Shown: in pieces, positions 1-11,500 of the stretch | How positions within the stretch are numbered: the stretch's first letter is position 1 | Layout: each line of letters opens with the position of its first letter | Source: Prorocentrum cordatum | Taxonomy: Eukaryota; Sar; Dinophyceae; Prorocentrales; Prorocentraceae | Length of the DNA stretch: 64,000 nt | Reading direction: 5' to 3' | Assembly: GCA_963575745.1 (NCBI GenBank) | Contig: CAUYUJ010005747.1 | Location: forward strand, 60,001 to 124,000 | Notes under the pieces: generated by a model | Seen by the model: only the letters and a program-made list of their open reading frames with translations | Databases searched by the model: none | Told to the model about the DNA's origin: nothing | Made by a program: the position numbers and the translations under genes

Positions 1-251
1 ATTCTGAATTAGAGGCAGCGTGTGCAAATTCCGCAATTCAGGTGCCCATTCCCGAATTAAGTGCGGCCGGCCCTCCCTCTTCAGCCCCCTCCCGCACTCT
101 CCCCCCCCCGACGCCAGGCCCCCGACCCCCGCCGACGACAGCCGACAACAACCACGACGGACGTCAGCAGGGCGCCCATGACGGCCACCAGAAGTCCGAC
201 GACCTGCCCTCGCAAAACGACCCAGAGCAGCACGACAGAGAGCAATAGCCC

Positions 252-3200
252 TTGGACGTTCACATCCGCGAAAAGTCTCAGCACCACGGAAGAGAGCAGC
301 ACGACCCGGAGCAGCACGACAGAGAGCAGCAGCCCTTGGACGTGGACATGCGCGAGTGGTCCCAGCAGCACGGCACAGAGCGGCACGACCCGGAGCAGCA
401 CGACAGAGTGCAGCAGCCCTTGGACGTCGACACCCGCGAGCGGTCCCAGAGGCACGGCCGAGAGCAACACGTCCCGGAGCAACACTGCAGAGAGCAGCGG
501 CCCTTGGGCGTTGACATCCGCGAGTGGTCCCAGCAGCACGGCTGACGGCAGCACGACCAGGAGCAACGCGACAGGGAGCAGAAGCCCTTGGACGTTGACA
601 TCCGCGAGTGGTACCAGCAGCACGGCAAAGAGCAGCAGCACGACAAAAAGCAGCAGCCCTTGGACGTCGACATCCGCGAGTGGTCCCAGTGGCACGGCAG
701 AGAGCAGCACGACAGAGAGCAGCAGCCCTTGTACGTTGACATCCGCGAGTGGTCCCAGTGGCACGGCAGAGAGCAGCACGACAGAGAGCAGCAGCCCTTG
801 TACGTTGACATCCGCGAAAGGTCCCCGCAGCACGACAGAGAGCAGCCCGACCCGGAGCAGCGCGACGGAGAGGAGCAGCCCTTGGACGTGGACATCCGCG
901 AGCGGTCCCAGCAGCACGGCAGAGAGCAGCACGACCCGGACCAGCGCGACAGAGAGCAGCAGCCCTTGGACGTTGACATCCGCGAGTGGTGCCAGAACAT
1001 CGGCAGAGAGCAGCACGACCCGGGGCAGCACGACAGAGAGCAGCAGCCCTCGGACGCTGACACCCGCGAGTGGTCCCAGCAGCACGGCAGAGAGCAGCAC
1101 GACCCGGAGCAGCACGACAGAGAGCAGCAGCCCTTGGACGTTCACATCCGCGAAAAGTCCCAGCAGCACGGCAGCGAGCGACACGATCCGGAGCAGCACG
1201 ACAGAGAGCAGCAGCCCTCGGACGTAGACACCCGCGAGTGGTCCCAGCAGCACGGCAAGGTGCAGCACGACCCGGAGCAGCACGACAGAGAGCAGCAGCC
1301 CTTGGACATTGGCGTCCGCGAGCGGTCCCAGCAGCACGGCAGAGAGCGGCACGACCCGGAGCAACACGACAGAGAGCAGCAGCCCTTGGACGTTGACATC
1401 CGCGGGTTGTCCCCGCAGCTCGGCAGAGAGCAGCACGAGCCGGAGTAGCACGACAGAGAGCAGCAGCCCTTGGACGTTGACATCCGCGAGTGCTCCAGCT
1501 CGACCGAGAGCAGCAGCGTTTGGACGTGGACATCCGCGAGTGCTCCCAACAGCTCGGCAGAGAGCAGCACGACCCGGACCAGCGCGGCAGAGAGCAGCAG
1601 CCCTCGGACGTTGAGATCCGCGAGTGGTCCCAGCAGCACGGCAGGGAACGGCACGACCCGCAGCAGCACGACAGAGATCAGCAGCCCTTGGACGTTGACA
1701 TCCGCGAGTGGTCCCAGCAGCGCGGCAGAGAGCAGCACGACCCGGAGCAGCACGACAGAGAGCAGCAGCCCTTGGACGTAGACACCCGCGAGTGGTCCCA
1801 GCAGCACGGCAGAGTGCAGCACGACCCGGAGCAGCACGACAGAGTGCAGCAGCAACCCGTGGGAGTTGACATTCGCGAATGGTCCCAGCAGCACGGCAGA
1901 GAGCGGCACGACCTGGAGCAGCACGACAGAAAGTTGCAGCCCTTGGACGTCGACATCCGCGAGTGGTCCCAGCAGCACGGCAGAGAGCAGCACGACCCGG
2001 AGCAGCACGACCGAAAGCAGCAGCCCTTGGACGTGGACATCCGCGAGTGGTCCCAGCAGTATGGCAGAGAGCAGCACGACCCGGAGCAGCACGACAAAGA
2101 GCAGCAGCCCTTGGACGTTGACATCCGCGAGCGGTCCCAGCAGCACGGCAGAGCAGCACGACCCGGAGCAGCACGACAGAGAGCAGCAGCCCTTGGACGT
2201 TGACATCCGCGAGTGGTCCCAGCAGCATGTCCTGGTCCCCCTCTGCCTCCTGCTCCCCCTCCCCTTCCTTCTGGTCCTTCCCCTTCGCCTCTTTCCCGCC
2301 CCCGTCCCCCTCCTTCCCCTCCTCCTCCTCCTCCTCCTTCTCCTCCTCGTCCTCCTCCCCCTCCTTCACCTCGTCGACGTCGTCGTCGTCCTCCTGCTCC
2401 TCCTCCTCCTCTTCCTCCTCCTCCTCCTCTTCCTCCCCTTCCCATCGGAGTCGGCAGGCAGGCACGACGACGACGGCGAGTACCAGCTCGGGCAGTGCGA
2501 CGCCCAGCAGCACGGCAGAGAGCGGCACGACCCGGATCAGCACAACAGAAAGTTGCAGCCCTTGGACGTCGACATCCGCGAGTGGTCCCAGCAGCACGGC
2601 AGAGAGCAGCACGACCCAGAGCAGCACGACCGAGAGCAGCAGCCCGTGGACGTGGACATCCGCGAGTGGTCCCAGCAACATGGCAGAGAGCAGCACGACC
2701 CGGAGCAGCACGACCGAGAGCAGCAGCCCTTGGACGTTGACACCCGCGAGCGGTCCCAGCAGCACGGCAGAGAGCAGCACGACCCGGAGCAGCACGACAG
2801 AGAGCAGCAGCCCTTGGACGTTGACATCCGCGAGTGGTCCCAGCAGCATGTCCTGGTCCTCCTCTGCCTCCTGCTCCCCCTCCCCTTCCTTCTGGTCCTT
2901 CCCCTTCGCCTCTTTCCCGCCCCCGTCCCCCTCCTTCCCCTCCTCCTCCTACTCCTCCTCCCCCTCCTCCTCCTCCTCCTTATCCTCCTCGTCCTCGTCC
3001 TCCTCCCCTCCTTCACCTCGTCGTCGTCCTCGTCCTCCTCCTCCTCCTCCTTCCTCCTCCTCCTCCCCTTCCCATCGGAGTCGGCAGGCAGGCACGACGA
3101 CGACGGCGAGTACCAGCTCGGGCAGTGCGACGCCCACGGCCAACTCCACGGCGAGCCCCACGATTACAGCATCGTCGACCACAGGGATTTCCAACGCTTC

Positions 3201-3869
3201 GGTGACTAGCAGTGCGTCACAGACGAGCGGCAGCGTGACCTCGAGCAGCACGGTCACGACCGGTACGGGCACCAGCATGAACGCGGCGAGGACGGCGAGT
3301 ACCAGTTCGAGCAGCGGGACTTCCACAAATGGGACAAGCAGCGCGGTCACATCCTCTTCCTCCTCATCCTCCTCCACCTCCCCCTCCTCCTCCTCCTCCT
3401 CCACCTTTTCCTCCTCCCGCTCCTCCTCCTCCTGCTCCTCCTTCTCCTTATCCTCCTCCTTATCCTCCTCCCCCTCCCCTCCCCATCGGAGCCGCAAGGC
3501 AGGCAGCACAACGGAGAGCAGAACAAGCATCAGCTCTACGGCGACATACGCGAGTGGGACCCGCAGCACAGCAGAGAGCAACACGACGGGGATCAGGAGC
3601 AACACGGCAGAGATCAGCGGCCCTTGGACGTTGACATCCGCGAGCGGACCCAGCAGCACGGCAGAGAGCAGCACGACCCGGAGCAGCACGACAGAGAGCA
3701 GCAGCCTTCGGACGTTGACACCCGCGAATGGTTCCAGAACATCGGCAGAGAGCAGCACGACCCGGAGCAGCACGACAGAGAGCAGCTGCACTTGGACGTG
3801 GACATCCACGAGGGGTCCCAGCAGCACGGCAGAGAGCAGCACGACTTGGAGCAGCACGACAGAGGGTAG
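252..3869 (+). CDS. His/Gln/Asp/Arg-rich repeat protein, interrupted frame
   Basis: This is the charged reading of the 84-bp repeat, open at 252-545, 588-1448, 1490-2203, 2466-3209 and 3624-3869. I do not recognise the family. The unit ends in a D-V-D-I-R-E-W/R-S-Q-Q-H-G block followed by REQHDPEQHDREQQPL, so the product would be very hydrophilic, without membrane segments or signal peptide. Support: the Val codon of the D-V-D motif appears as GTT, GTG, GTC and GTA in different units, silent here but Leu/Trp/Ser/stop in the Ser/Thr frame. Non-repeat stretches (near 3,120-3,210 and 3,500-3,630, with motifs GEYQ and YGDIREWD) also look protein-like in this frame. Against: TAG codons near 246, 1446, 3207 and 3867, and frame changes near 1,500 and 2,150. 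It is either a multi-exon gene, a decayed one, or error-laden assembly. Confidence 0.4.
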
Positions 3870-4818
3870 CAGCCCTTGGACGGTGACATCCGCGAGTGGT
3901 CCCAGCAGCATGTCCTGGCAACGCGACAGCGGAAACGACGACAGCAGACAGCAGGACCCACCGCCTCCCCAGACGGCCATTCCAGCCGTCTGGCCGCCAG
4001 CCCCCCAGCCCCTTCCGAGGGAGGGGGCTGGCGCCAGCTGCAGCCCGAGCCCCCCAGGGGAAGAGCCCCACTCCCACGGTAGGACTCTCCTGGGACCAGT
4101 TCCCCGCTGGGGCCTGCGCGGATCCGCTGCGGGTCCCGGCGGCGCCCTGGCTTGTGCAGCAAGCCCACAAGAGCCAAGCAACAACAACGACGAGCCAAGA
4201 AACAACAATGACGACCACAAGGGGCGCCACGACCCCCAACAGGGGTGCCGCGCGCAGCAGCCCAGGTGCAATGAATGGCACCAAGACTACCGTGACCAAA
4301 ACGACTACGACCAGCAGCAGCGCAATTACGAGCAGCACCAGCAACAGCGGCACCAGCAGCAACGCCACCGCGACCGCGACCAGCAGAGCCACGACGACGG
4401 CCAACAGCAACACCGCCACGACGGCGACCAGCAGAGCCACGGCCAGCAAGGTCACCACGACCGCAGGCACCAACGCAACCGCGACGGCGACCAGCATCGC
4501 CACGACTACGCCAAGCACAAGAGGCGCCACGACTCCCAACAGCGGCGCCGCGCACAGCAGCCCAAGCACAACGAACGGCACCACAACGACCACGACCAGA
4601 ACGGCTACAACCAGCAGCACCGCAATTGCGAGCAGCAGCAGCAGCAACAATGCCACCGCGACCGCCACCAGCAAAACCACGGCGACAGCCAGCAGCAACA
4701 CCAGCACGAGGGCGACCCGCAGCGTCACTCCCAGCAGCGCCACCACGGCCGCAGGCAGCTGCGCCACCGCGACGGCGACCAGCAGCGCCACGACTACGCT
4801 CAGCAGCAACAACAACAA

Positions 4819-4849
<31 letters not shown>

Positions 4850-7800
4850 TGCAACGCCACTACCAGCTGCAGCGCCACGATGGAATCCGGCAAGTCAACA
4901 ACGACGGCGGCCGGCGGCACCACGACAACGGCGAGCAGCGGCACCACTACGACGGCGTCCAGCAGAGTCACGGCCGACAACGCCACCACGACTACGACCA
5001 GCAGCACCACCACGACCGCGACCAGCAGCACCGCGACGACGACCAACAACGCCATCACGACGGCGACCAGCAGCACCACGACAACAGCCAGCAGCGGCCC
5101 CTCCACGACGGCGACCAGCAACGCCACCACCAGCAGCGCCACTACGTCAGAGGCCAGCAGCACCCCCGCGACCGCGACCAGCAGCACCGCGACGACGGCC
5201 ACGACTGCAAGCAGCAATGCCGCCGCGACAACGACCAGCAGCACCAGAGCCACACGACCAGGACCACGGGCAGCATGGCAGAGAGCAGCACGCCCAGGAC
5301 CCTGAGCAACACGGCGCGGTTCGGCAGCCCTACGCGGGCAACTCACAGTGGAACCAGCAGCATCACAGTGGAGGGAGGAGCGGTGCCCTACCCAAACACG
5401 ACGCCATACGCGACGCCCTCCCCCAGCCCGACGCCCTACCCCAGCCCGACGCCCCGCCCGACGCCCAGCCGCAGCAGGACGCCTTCCCCTACGCCCTACC
5501 TCAGCACGAGGACCGACCCGACGCCCAGCCCCAGCACGACGCCCTACACGACGCCCTTCCCAAGCACGACGCCCTACACGACGCCCTCCCCCAGTCCGAC
5601 TCCCTTCTCGACGTCCAGTCCCAGCGCGACGCACTCCCCTACGCCCTACTCCACCCCGACACCATACCCGACACCCAGTCCCAGGACGATGCCCTCCCCT
5701 ACGCTCTACTCCACCCCGACGACCCACCCGACGCTCAGCACCAGCACGACGCCCTACACGACGCCCTACCCAAGCACGACGCCCTACACGCCCTACCCAA
5801 GCACGACGCCCTACACGATGCCCTACCTCAGCCCGGCGCCCTCCACCAGCCCGATGCCCTTCCTGACGCCCACCGTTTACACGACGCCCTACCCCAGCCC
5901 GATGCCCTGCACGACGCCTTGCCCCAGCACGACGGCCTGCCCGATGATGTCATTCAGCACGACGCCGCGCAGTACGACCGATAGCAGCACCACGAGTATG
6001 ACGAGTGCGACCAGTATCAACGGCACCGCTACGCCCAGCACGTCGGAGGGCAGTACGAGCGATAGTAGCAACGCGAGTATGGCGAGTGCGACCAGTACCA
6101 GAAGCACCACTACGCCCAGCACGTCGGCGAGCAGTACAACCGAGACCGGCACCACGAGTATGGCGAGTGCGACCAGTACCAGAAGCACCGCTACGCCCAG
6201 CACGTCAGCGAGCAGTACGACTGAAAGCAGCACCACGAGTATGACGAGTGCGACCTGTACCAGCGGCACCACTACGCCCAGCACGTCGGCGAGCTGTCCG
6301 ACCGAAAGCAGCACCACGAGCATGACAAGTGCGACCAATACCAGCGGCAACACTACGTCCGGCACGTCGGTGAGCAGTACGAACGAGAGCAGCACTACGA
6401 GTATGACGAGAATGACCAGTACCAGCGGCACCACAACGTCCGGCACGTCGGTGAGCAGTACGAGCGATAGCGGCAACGCGAGCATGACGAGTGCGACCAG
6501 TGCCAGCGACACCACTACGCTCAGCACGTCGGCCAGCAGCATGACGAGTACGACCGGTACCAGCGTCACCGCATCGCCCAGCACGTCGACGAGCAGAACG
6601 ACTGAGAGCAGCACCACGAGTATGACGAGTAAGACCAGCACCAGCGGCACCACTACGCCCAGCGCTTTTGCGAGCAGCATGACCGAGAGTAGCACCACAA
6701 GTGTGATGAGTACGACGGATAGCAGTACGACCGAGAACAGCACCACTACGCCCAGCAAGACAGATAGCAGTACGACCGAGAGCAGCACCACGAGCATGAC
6801 AAGGGTGATCGCTACCAGCAGCACCGCTCCGCCCAGCACGTCGGCAAGCAATACGACTGAGAGCAGCACCACGAGGGTGGCGACCACGACCGGGACCAGC
6901 AGCACCACTACGCTCAGCACGTCGACGAGCAGTACGACCGAAAGCAGCGTCGCGAGAATGATCAGCACGATAGGTACGAGAAGCAACGCTACGCCCAGCG
7001 CGTTGGCGAGCATCACGAGCGAAGGCAGCCCTACGAGTGTGACAAACACGACCCGTACCACCAGCACCACCACGCACAGCACGTCGGCGAACAGTGCGAC
7101 GGAAAACAGCACCACGAGTGTGACGAGCACGACCGATACCAGCAGCGCCACTACGCCCAGCACGTCGGCGAGCAGTACGATCGAGAGCAGCACCACGAGG
7201 GTGACGTGCACGATCGAGACCAGCAGCACCACGAGGGTGACGAGCACGACCGGTACCAGCAGCACCACTACGCCCAGCACGTCGGCAAGCAGTACGACCG
7301 AAAGCAGCACCACGAGGGTGACGAGCACGACCGAGACCAGCAACACCACCACGCACAGCACGTCGGCGAGCAGTACGACCGACAGCAGCACCACGAGCGT
7401 GGCGAACGCAACCGATACCAGCAGCACCACCACGCCCAGCGCGTCGGCGAGCAGTACGAACGAGAGCAGCACCACGAGTGTGACGAGCACGACCGAAACC
7501 AGCAGCACCACTACGTCAAGCACGTCGGCGAGCAGTATAACCGAAAGCAGCAGCACCACGAGTGTGACGAGCTCGACCGAGACCAGCAGCACCACTACGC
7601 CCAGCACGTTGGCGAGCAGTACGACCGAGAGCAGCAGCATCACTACGCCCAGCACGTCGGCAGGCAGTACGACCGAGAGCAGCACCACAAATGTGACGAG
7701 CACGCCCGCCACCCGCAGCACCACTACGCCCAGCACGTCCGCGACCAGTACGACCGATAGCAGCACCACGATGCGGACGAGCACGACCGGCACCAGCAGC

Positions 7801-7938
7801 ACCACTACGCCCAGCACGTCGGCGAGCAGTACGACCAAAAGCAGCCCCACGAGTGTGACGAGCGCGACCGGTACCAGCAGCCTGCCACACCCAGCTCGTC
7901 GGCGAGTAGTACCACCGAGAGCAGCACTGCGAGCGTGA
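2200..7938 (+). CDS. longest open frame: Ser/Thr/Pro-rich (mucin-like) with Gln/His-rich centre
   Basis: A 1,912-codon uninterrupted frame and the single longest ORF here. It reads Ser/Thr/Pro-rich from the first Met, Gln/His/Asp/Asn-rich from about residue 660 to 1020, Pro/Thr-rich (TTPYTTPSPSPTPYP) to about residue 1250, then Ser/Thr-rich 27-residue repeats (TSASSTTESSTTS type). If translated it would resemble a mucin-like cell-surface or wall glycoprotein backbone, but no signal peptide, Cys-rich domain or anchor is visible. Its length may just reflect that repeats with units divisible by three keep any frame open. In the first 3.9 kb codon-position variation favours a different frame; in the last part (near 7,000-7,900) this frame fits better, since GAG/GAA/GAC/GAT and GCG/GCA/GCC alternate at third positions. 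Confidence 0.35.
2229..2450 (+). other. pyrimidine-rich insert, candidate intron 1
   Basis: A C/T-rich segment (many TCC triplets) interrupts the 84-bp repeat directly after a CAGCAGCAT codon series. It begins GTCCTGGTCC and can end at CATCGGAG, which gives GT-AG borders, a long polypyrimidine tract before the AG, and phase 0 in the His/Gln/Asp frame (222 nt). It is also open if retained, reading Leu/Pro-rich or Ser-rich, so splicing is not proven. Confidence 0.4.
2850..3080 (+). other. pyrimidine-rich insert, candidate intron 2
   Basis: A second copy of the same insert (231 nt by the same borders), again after CAGCAGCAT, starting GTCCTGGTCC and ending CATCGGAG, with near-identical flanks on both sides (the GCAGGCACGACGACG sequence follows both). 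The shared borders mean that insert and flanking exon were duplicated together, or that the same insert landed twice at one position of the repeat. Confidence 0.4.
3346..3491 (+). other. pyrimidine-rich insert, candidate intron 3
   Basis: A third C/T-rich stretch (TCC/TCT triplets) ends in the related CCCATCGGAGCCGCAAGG border. Its left edge differs (GCGCGGTCACATCC). It separates protein-like text DGEYQFEQRDFHKWDKQ upstream from HNGEQNKHQLYGDIREWD downstream in the His/Gln/Asp frame. Confidence 0.3.
3911..4180 (+). other. non-repeat GC-rich spacer inside the repeat gene
   Basis: It starts with the same CAGCAT-GTCCTGG border as the candidate introns but continues into about 260 bp of unique GC-rich sequence without a polypyrimidine tract. 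The charged reading is in a different frame before and after it, so it could be an intron joining the two frames. No other feature is visible. Confidence 0.25.
4190..5290 (+). repeat. Gln/His/Asp/Asn-rich block with poly-Gln tract
   Basis: Degenerate CAG/CAC/GAC-rich sequence. In the frame open through 2200-7938 it reads Q/H/D/R/N-rich text; another plus frame reads Thr/Ala-rich and a third Pro/Ala-rich. A stretch starting near 4,219 is repeated about 309 bp later (motifs RAQQP, NE, YNQQ conserved). An uninterrupted CAA/CAG run at about 4,802-4,848 would encode 15-16 glutamines. Minus-strand frames read Val/Leu-rich and are probably shadows. Confidence 0.7.
5385..5960 (+). repeat. short-period Asp-Ala-Leu-Pro / Thr-Pro-Tyr repeat
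   Basis: A quasi-repeat of GACGCCCTACCC-type 12-15-mers. One plus frame (4626-5984, Met to stop) reads HDALHDALPQPDALP; the long frame reads TTPYTTPSPSPTP. GAC/GAT, GCC/GCA/GCT and CTA/CTC variants are silent in the Asp-Ala-Leu frame, and that frame is preceded by protein-like text QPYAGNSQWNQQHHSGG. It ends at a TAG at 5,982-5,984, just inside the next repeat. Confidence 0.7.
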
Positions 7939-10900
7939 CGCGCACGACCGAGACCGGCAGCACCACTACACACAGCACGTCGGCGAGCAGTCCGACCGAA
8001 AGCAGCGCCGGGAGTGGGACGAGCACGACGGACACCAGCAACACTACCAAGCACAGCAAGTCGGCGAGCAGTACGACCGAAAGCGGTACCACGAGTGGGA
8101 CGAGCACGACCGGCACCAGCACCACTACGCCCAGCGCGTCGGCGAGCAGTATGACCGAGTGCAGCACCACGAGTGACGAGCAACGAGCGAGCGACCGAGA
8201 CCAGCAGCCACGAAGCACGTGTGACGAGAGCAGCCGACCCCTACCAGCAGCACCACTACGCCCAGCACGTCGGCGAGCAGTACGACCGATAGCAGCAAAG
8301 CGAGTGTGACGCGCACAACCGATACCAGCAGCGCCATACGCCTAGCACGTCGGCGAGCAGTACGACCGAGAGCATCTCCACGAGTGTGACGAGCACGACC
8401 GAGACCAGCAGCACCACTGCGCCCAGCACGTCGGCCAGCAGAACCACCGACAGCAGCATCACGTTCGGGACGAGCACGACCGATACCAGCAGCACCGCCA
8501 CGCCCAGCGCGTCGGCGAGCAGTACGACCAAAAGCAGCACCACGACTGTGACGAGCACGACCGAGAACAGCAGCACCACTACGCCCAGCACGTCGGCGAG
8601 CAGTATAACCCAAAGCACCACCACGGGGGTGACGAGCACAACCGAGACCAGCAGCACCACTACGCCCAGCACGTCGGCGACCAGTATGACCGAGAGCAGC
8701 ACCACGAGGGTGACGAGCACGACCGAGACCAGCGGCAATACTACGCCCAGCACGTCGGCGAGCAGTACGATCGAGAGCATCCCCACGAGTGTGACGAGCA
8801 CGACCGAGACCAGCAGCATCACTACGCCCGGTACGTCGGCGAGCAGAACCACCGCCAGCAGCATCACGTTCGGGACGAGCACAACAGGTACCAGCAGCAC
8901 AGCCACGCCCAGCGCGTCGGCAAGCAGTACGATCAAAAGCAGCACCACGAGTGTGACGAGCACGACCGCTACCAGTAGCGCCACGACGCCTGGCACGTTT
9001 CGAGCAGTACGACCGAGAGCAGCACCGCGAGGGTGACGAGCACGATCGAGACGACCGAGCAGCACCGCCACGCCCAGCACGTCGGCGACAGTACGACGAA
9101 GCAGCACCACGAGGGTGACGTGCACGATCGAGACCAGCAGCACCACGAGGGTGACGAGCACGACCGGTACCAGCAGCACCACTACGCCCAGCACGTCGGC
9201 AAGCAGTACGACCGAAAGCAGCACCACGAGGGTGACGAGCACGACCGAGACCAGCAACACCACCACGCACAGCACGTCGGCGAGCAGTACGACCGACAGC
9301 AGCACCACGAGCGTGGCGAACGCAACCGATACCAGCAGCACCACCACGCCCAGCGCGTCGGCGAGCAGTACGAACGAGAGCAGCACCACGAGTGTGACGA
9401 GCACGACCGAAACCAGCAGCACCACTACGTCAAGCACGTCGGCGAGCAGTATAACCGAAAGCAGCAGCACCACGAGTGTGACGAGCTCGACCGAGACCAG
9501 CAGCACCACTACGCCCAGCACGTTGGCGAGCAGTACGACCGAGAGCAGCAGCATCACTACGCCCAGCACGTCGGCAGGCAGTACGACCGGGAGCAGCACC
9601 ACAAATGTGACGAGCACGCCCGCCACCCGCAGCACCACTACGCCCAGCACGTCCGCGACCAGTACGACCGATAGCAGCACCACGATGCGGACGAGCACGA
9701 CCGGCACCAGCAGCACCACTACGCCCAGCACGTCGGCGAGCAGTACGACCAAAAGCAGCCCCACGAGTGTGACGAGCGCGACCGGTACCAGCAGCCTGCC
9801 ACACCCAGCTCGTCGGCGAGTAGTACCACCGAGAGCAGCACTGCGAGCGTGACGCGCACGACCGAGACCGGCAGCACCACTACACACAGCACGTCGGCGA
9901 GCAGTCCGACCGAAAGCAGCGCCGGGAATGGGACGAGCACGACGGACACCAGCAACACTACCAAGCACAGCAAGTCGGCGAGCAGTACGACCGAAAGCGG
10001 TACCACGAGTGGGACGAGCACGACCGGCACCAGCACCACTACGCCCAGCGCGTCGGCGAGCAGTATGACCCGAGTGCAGCACCACGAGTGTAACGAGCAC
10101 GACCGAGACCAGCAGCACCACTACGTCAAGCACGTCGGCGAGCAGTACGACCGAGAGCAGCACCACGACTGTGATGAGCCGGACCCCTACCAGCAGCACC
10201 ACTACGCCCAGCACGTCGGCGAGCAGTACGACCGATAGCAGCAAAGCGAGTGTGACGCGCACAACCGATACCAGCAGCGCCATTACGCCTAGCACGTCGG
10301 CGAGCAGTACGACCGAGAGCATCTCCACGAGTGTGACGAGCACGACCGAGACCAGCAGCACCACTGCGCCCAGCACGTCGGCCAGCAGAACCACCGACAG
10401 CAGCATCACGTTCGGGACGAGCACGACCGATACCAGCAGCACCGCCACGCCCAGCGCGTCGGCGAGCATTACGACCAAAAGCAGGACCACGACTGTGACG
10501 AGCACGACCGAGAACAGCAGCACCACTACGCCCAACACGTCGGCGAGCAGTCCGACCCAAAGCACCACCACGGGGGTGACGAGCACAACCGAAACCAGCA
10601 GCACCACTACGCCCAGCACGTCGGCGACCAGTATGACCGAGAGCAGCACCACGACGGTGACGAGCACGACCGAGACCAGCGGCAATACTACGCCCAGCAC
10701 GTCGGCGAGCAGTACGATCGAGAGAATCCCCACGAGTGTGACGAGCACGACCGAGACCAGCAGCATCACCACGCCCGGTACGTCGGCGAGCACAACCACC
10801 GCCAGCAGCATCACGTTCGGGACGAGCACAACAGGTACCAGCAGCACAGCCACGCCCAGCGCGTCGGCAAGCAGTACGATCAAAAACAGCACCACGAGTG

Positions 10901-11500
10901 TGACGAGCACGACCGCTACCAGTAGCGCCACGACGCCTGGCACGTTTACGAGCAGTACGACCGAGAGCAGCACCGCGAGGGTGACGAGCACGACCGAGAC
11001 CAGCAGCACCGCCACGCCCAGCACGTCGGCGACCAGTACGACCGAAAGCAGCACCACGACGGTGACGAGCACGACCGAGACCAACAGCGCCACTACGTCT
11101 AACGGGTCGGTCAGCAGTACGACCGAGAGCAGCACCACGACTGTGACGAGCACGACCGAGAACAGCAGCACCACTACGCCCAGCACGTCGGCGAGCAGTA
11201 CAACCGAAAGCAGCGCCGCGAGTGGGACGAGCCCGAACGGCACCAGCAACACTAACCCGCACAGCAAGTCGGCGAGCAGCACGAGCGATAGCGGTACCAC
11301 GAGTGGGACGAGCACAACCGGCACCAGCAATACCACCACGCCCAGCACGTTGGCGAGCAGTACGACCGAGTGCAGCACCTCGCGTGTGACGAGCACGACA
11401 GGCACCAGCAGCATCACCACGCCCAGCGCGACGGCGAGCAGTACGAGCGAGAGCAGCACCACGACTGTGACGAGCACTACCGCGCGAAGGGGCAGCAGCA
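5961..11500 (+). repeat. 81-bp coding-type tandem repeat array
   Basis: Roughly 65-70 copies of an 81-bp unit. The Ser/Thr frame reads SASSTTESSTTSVTSTTETSS then TTTPST. The charged frame reads YAQHVGEQYDREQHHE then CDEHDRDQQHH. The minus strand gives Val/Leu-rich and Arg/Ala-rich readings. Early units (about 6,000-6,500) vary mainly at third positions of the charged frame (TAT/TAC, CAA/CAG, CGG/CGA), but recurrent CGA-TAG steps stop that frame. The Ser/Thr frame stays open until an indel near 7,890. Confidence 0.95.
7190..11050 (+). repeat. 1.9-kb segmental tandem duplication inside the 81-bp array
   Basis: Copy 1 (about 7,190-9,100) and copy 2 (about 9,104-11,050) match nearly base for base over long stretches. 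The offset is 1,914 bp in the first half and about 1,947 bp in the second. The change of offset falls at 8,150-8,240, where copy 1 has several small deletions relative to copy 2 that break all frames. Two adjacent near-identical kilobase copies are either a recent unequal exchange or an assembly artefact. Confidence 0.85.

Larger units (their letters stand above)
236..3905 (+). repeat. 84-bp coding-type tandem repeat array
   Basis: About forty imperfect copies of an 84-bp unit (28 codons) run head to tail, interrupted by three pyrimidine-rich segments. All three plus frames and at least one minus frame are open over long stretches because the unit is a multiple of three. One frame reads REWSQQHGREQHDPEQHD followed by REQQPLDVDI. 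Another reads PWTLTSASGPSSTAESST. The minus strand reads LLGPLADVNVQGLLL. Copies differ mostly by substitutions, with a few lost or gained units (two adjacent short units near 670-810). The repeat itself is certain; its coding status is discussed in the next entry. Confidence 0.95.

Noticed and set aside
81-2849. Minus-strand 922-codon open frame
   Set aside because: Shadow of the 84-bp repeat; codon variation fits a plus-strand frame better, and the text flips between Leu/Val and Arg/Ala readings at each indel.
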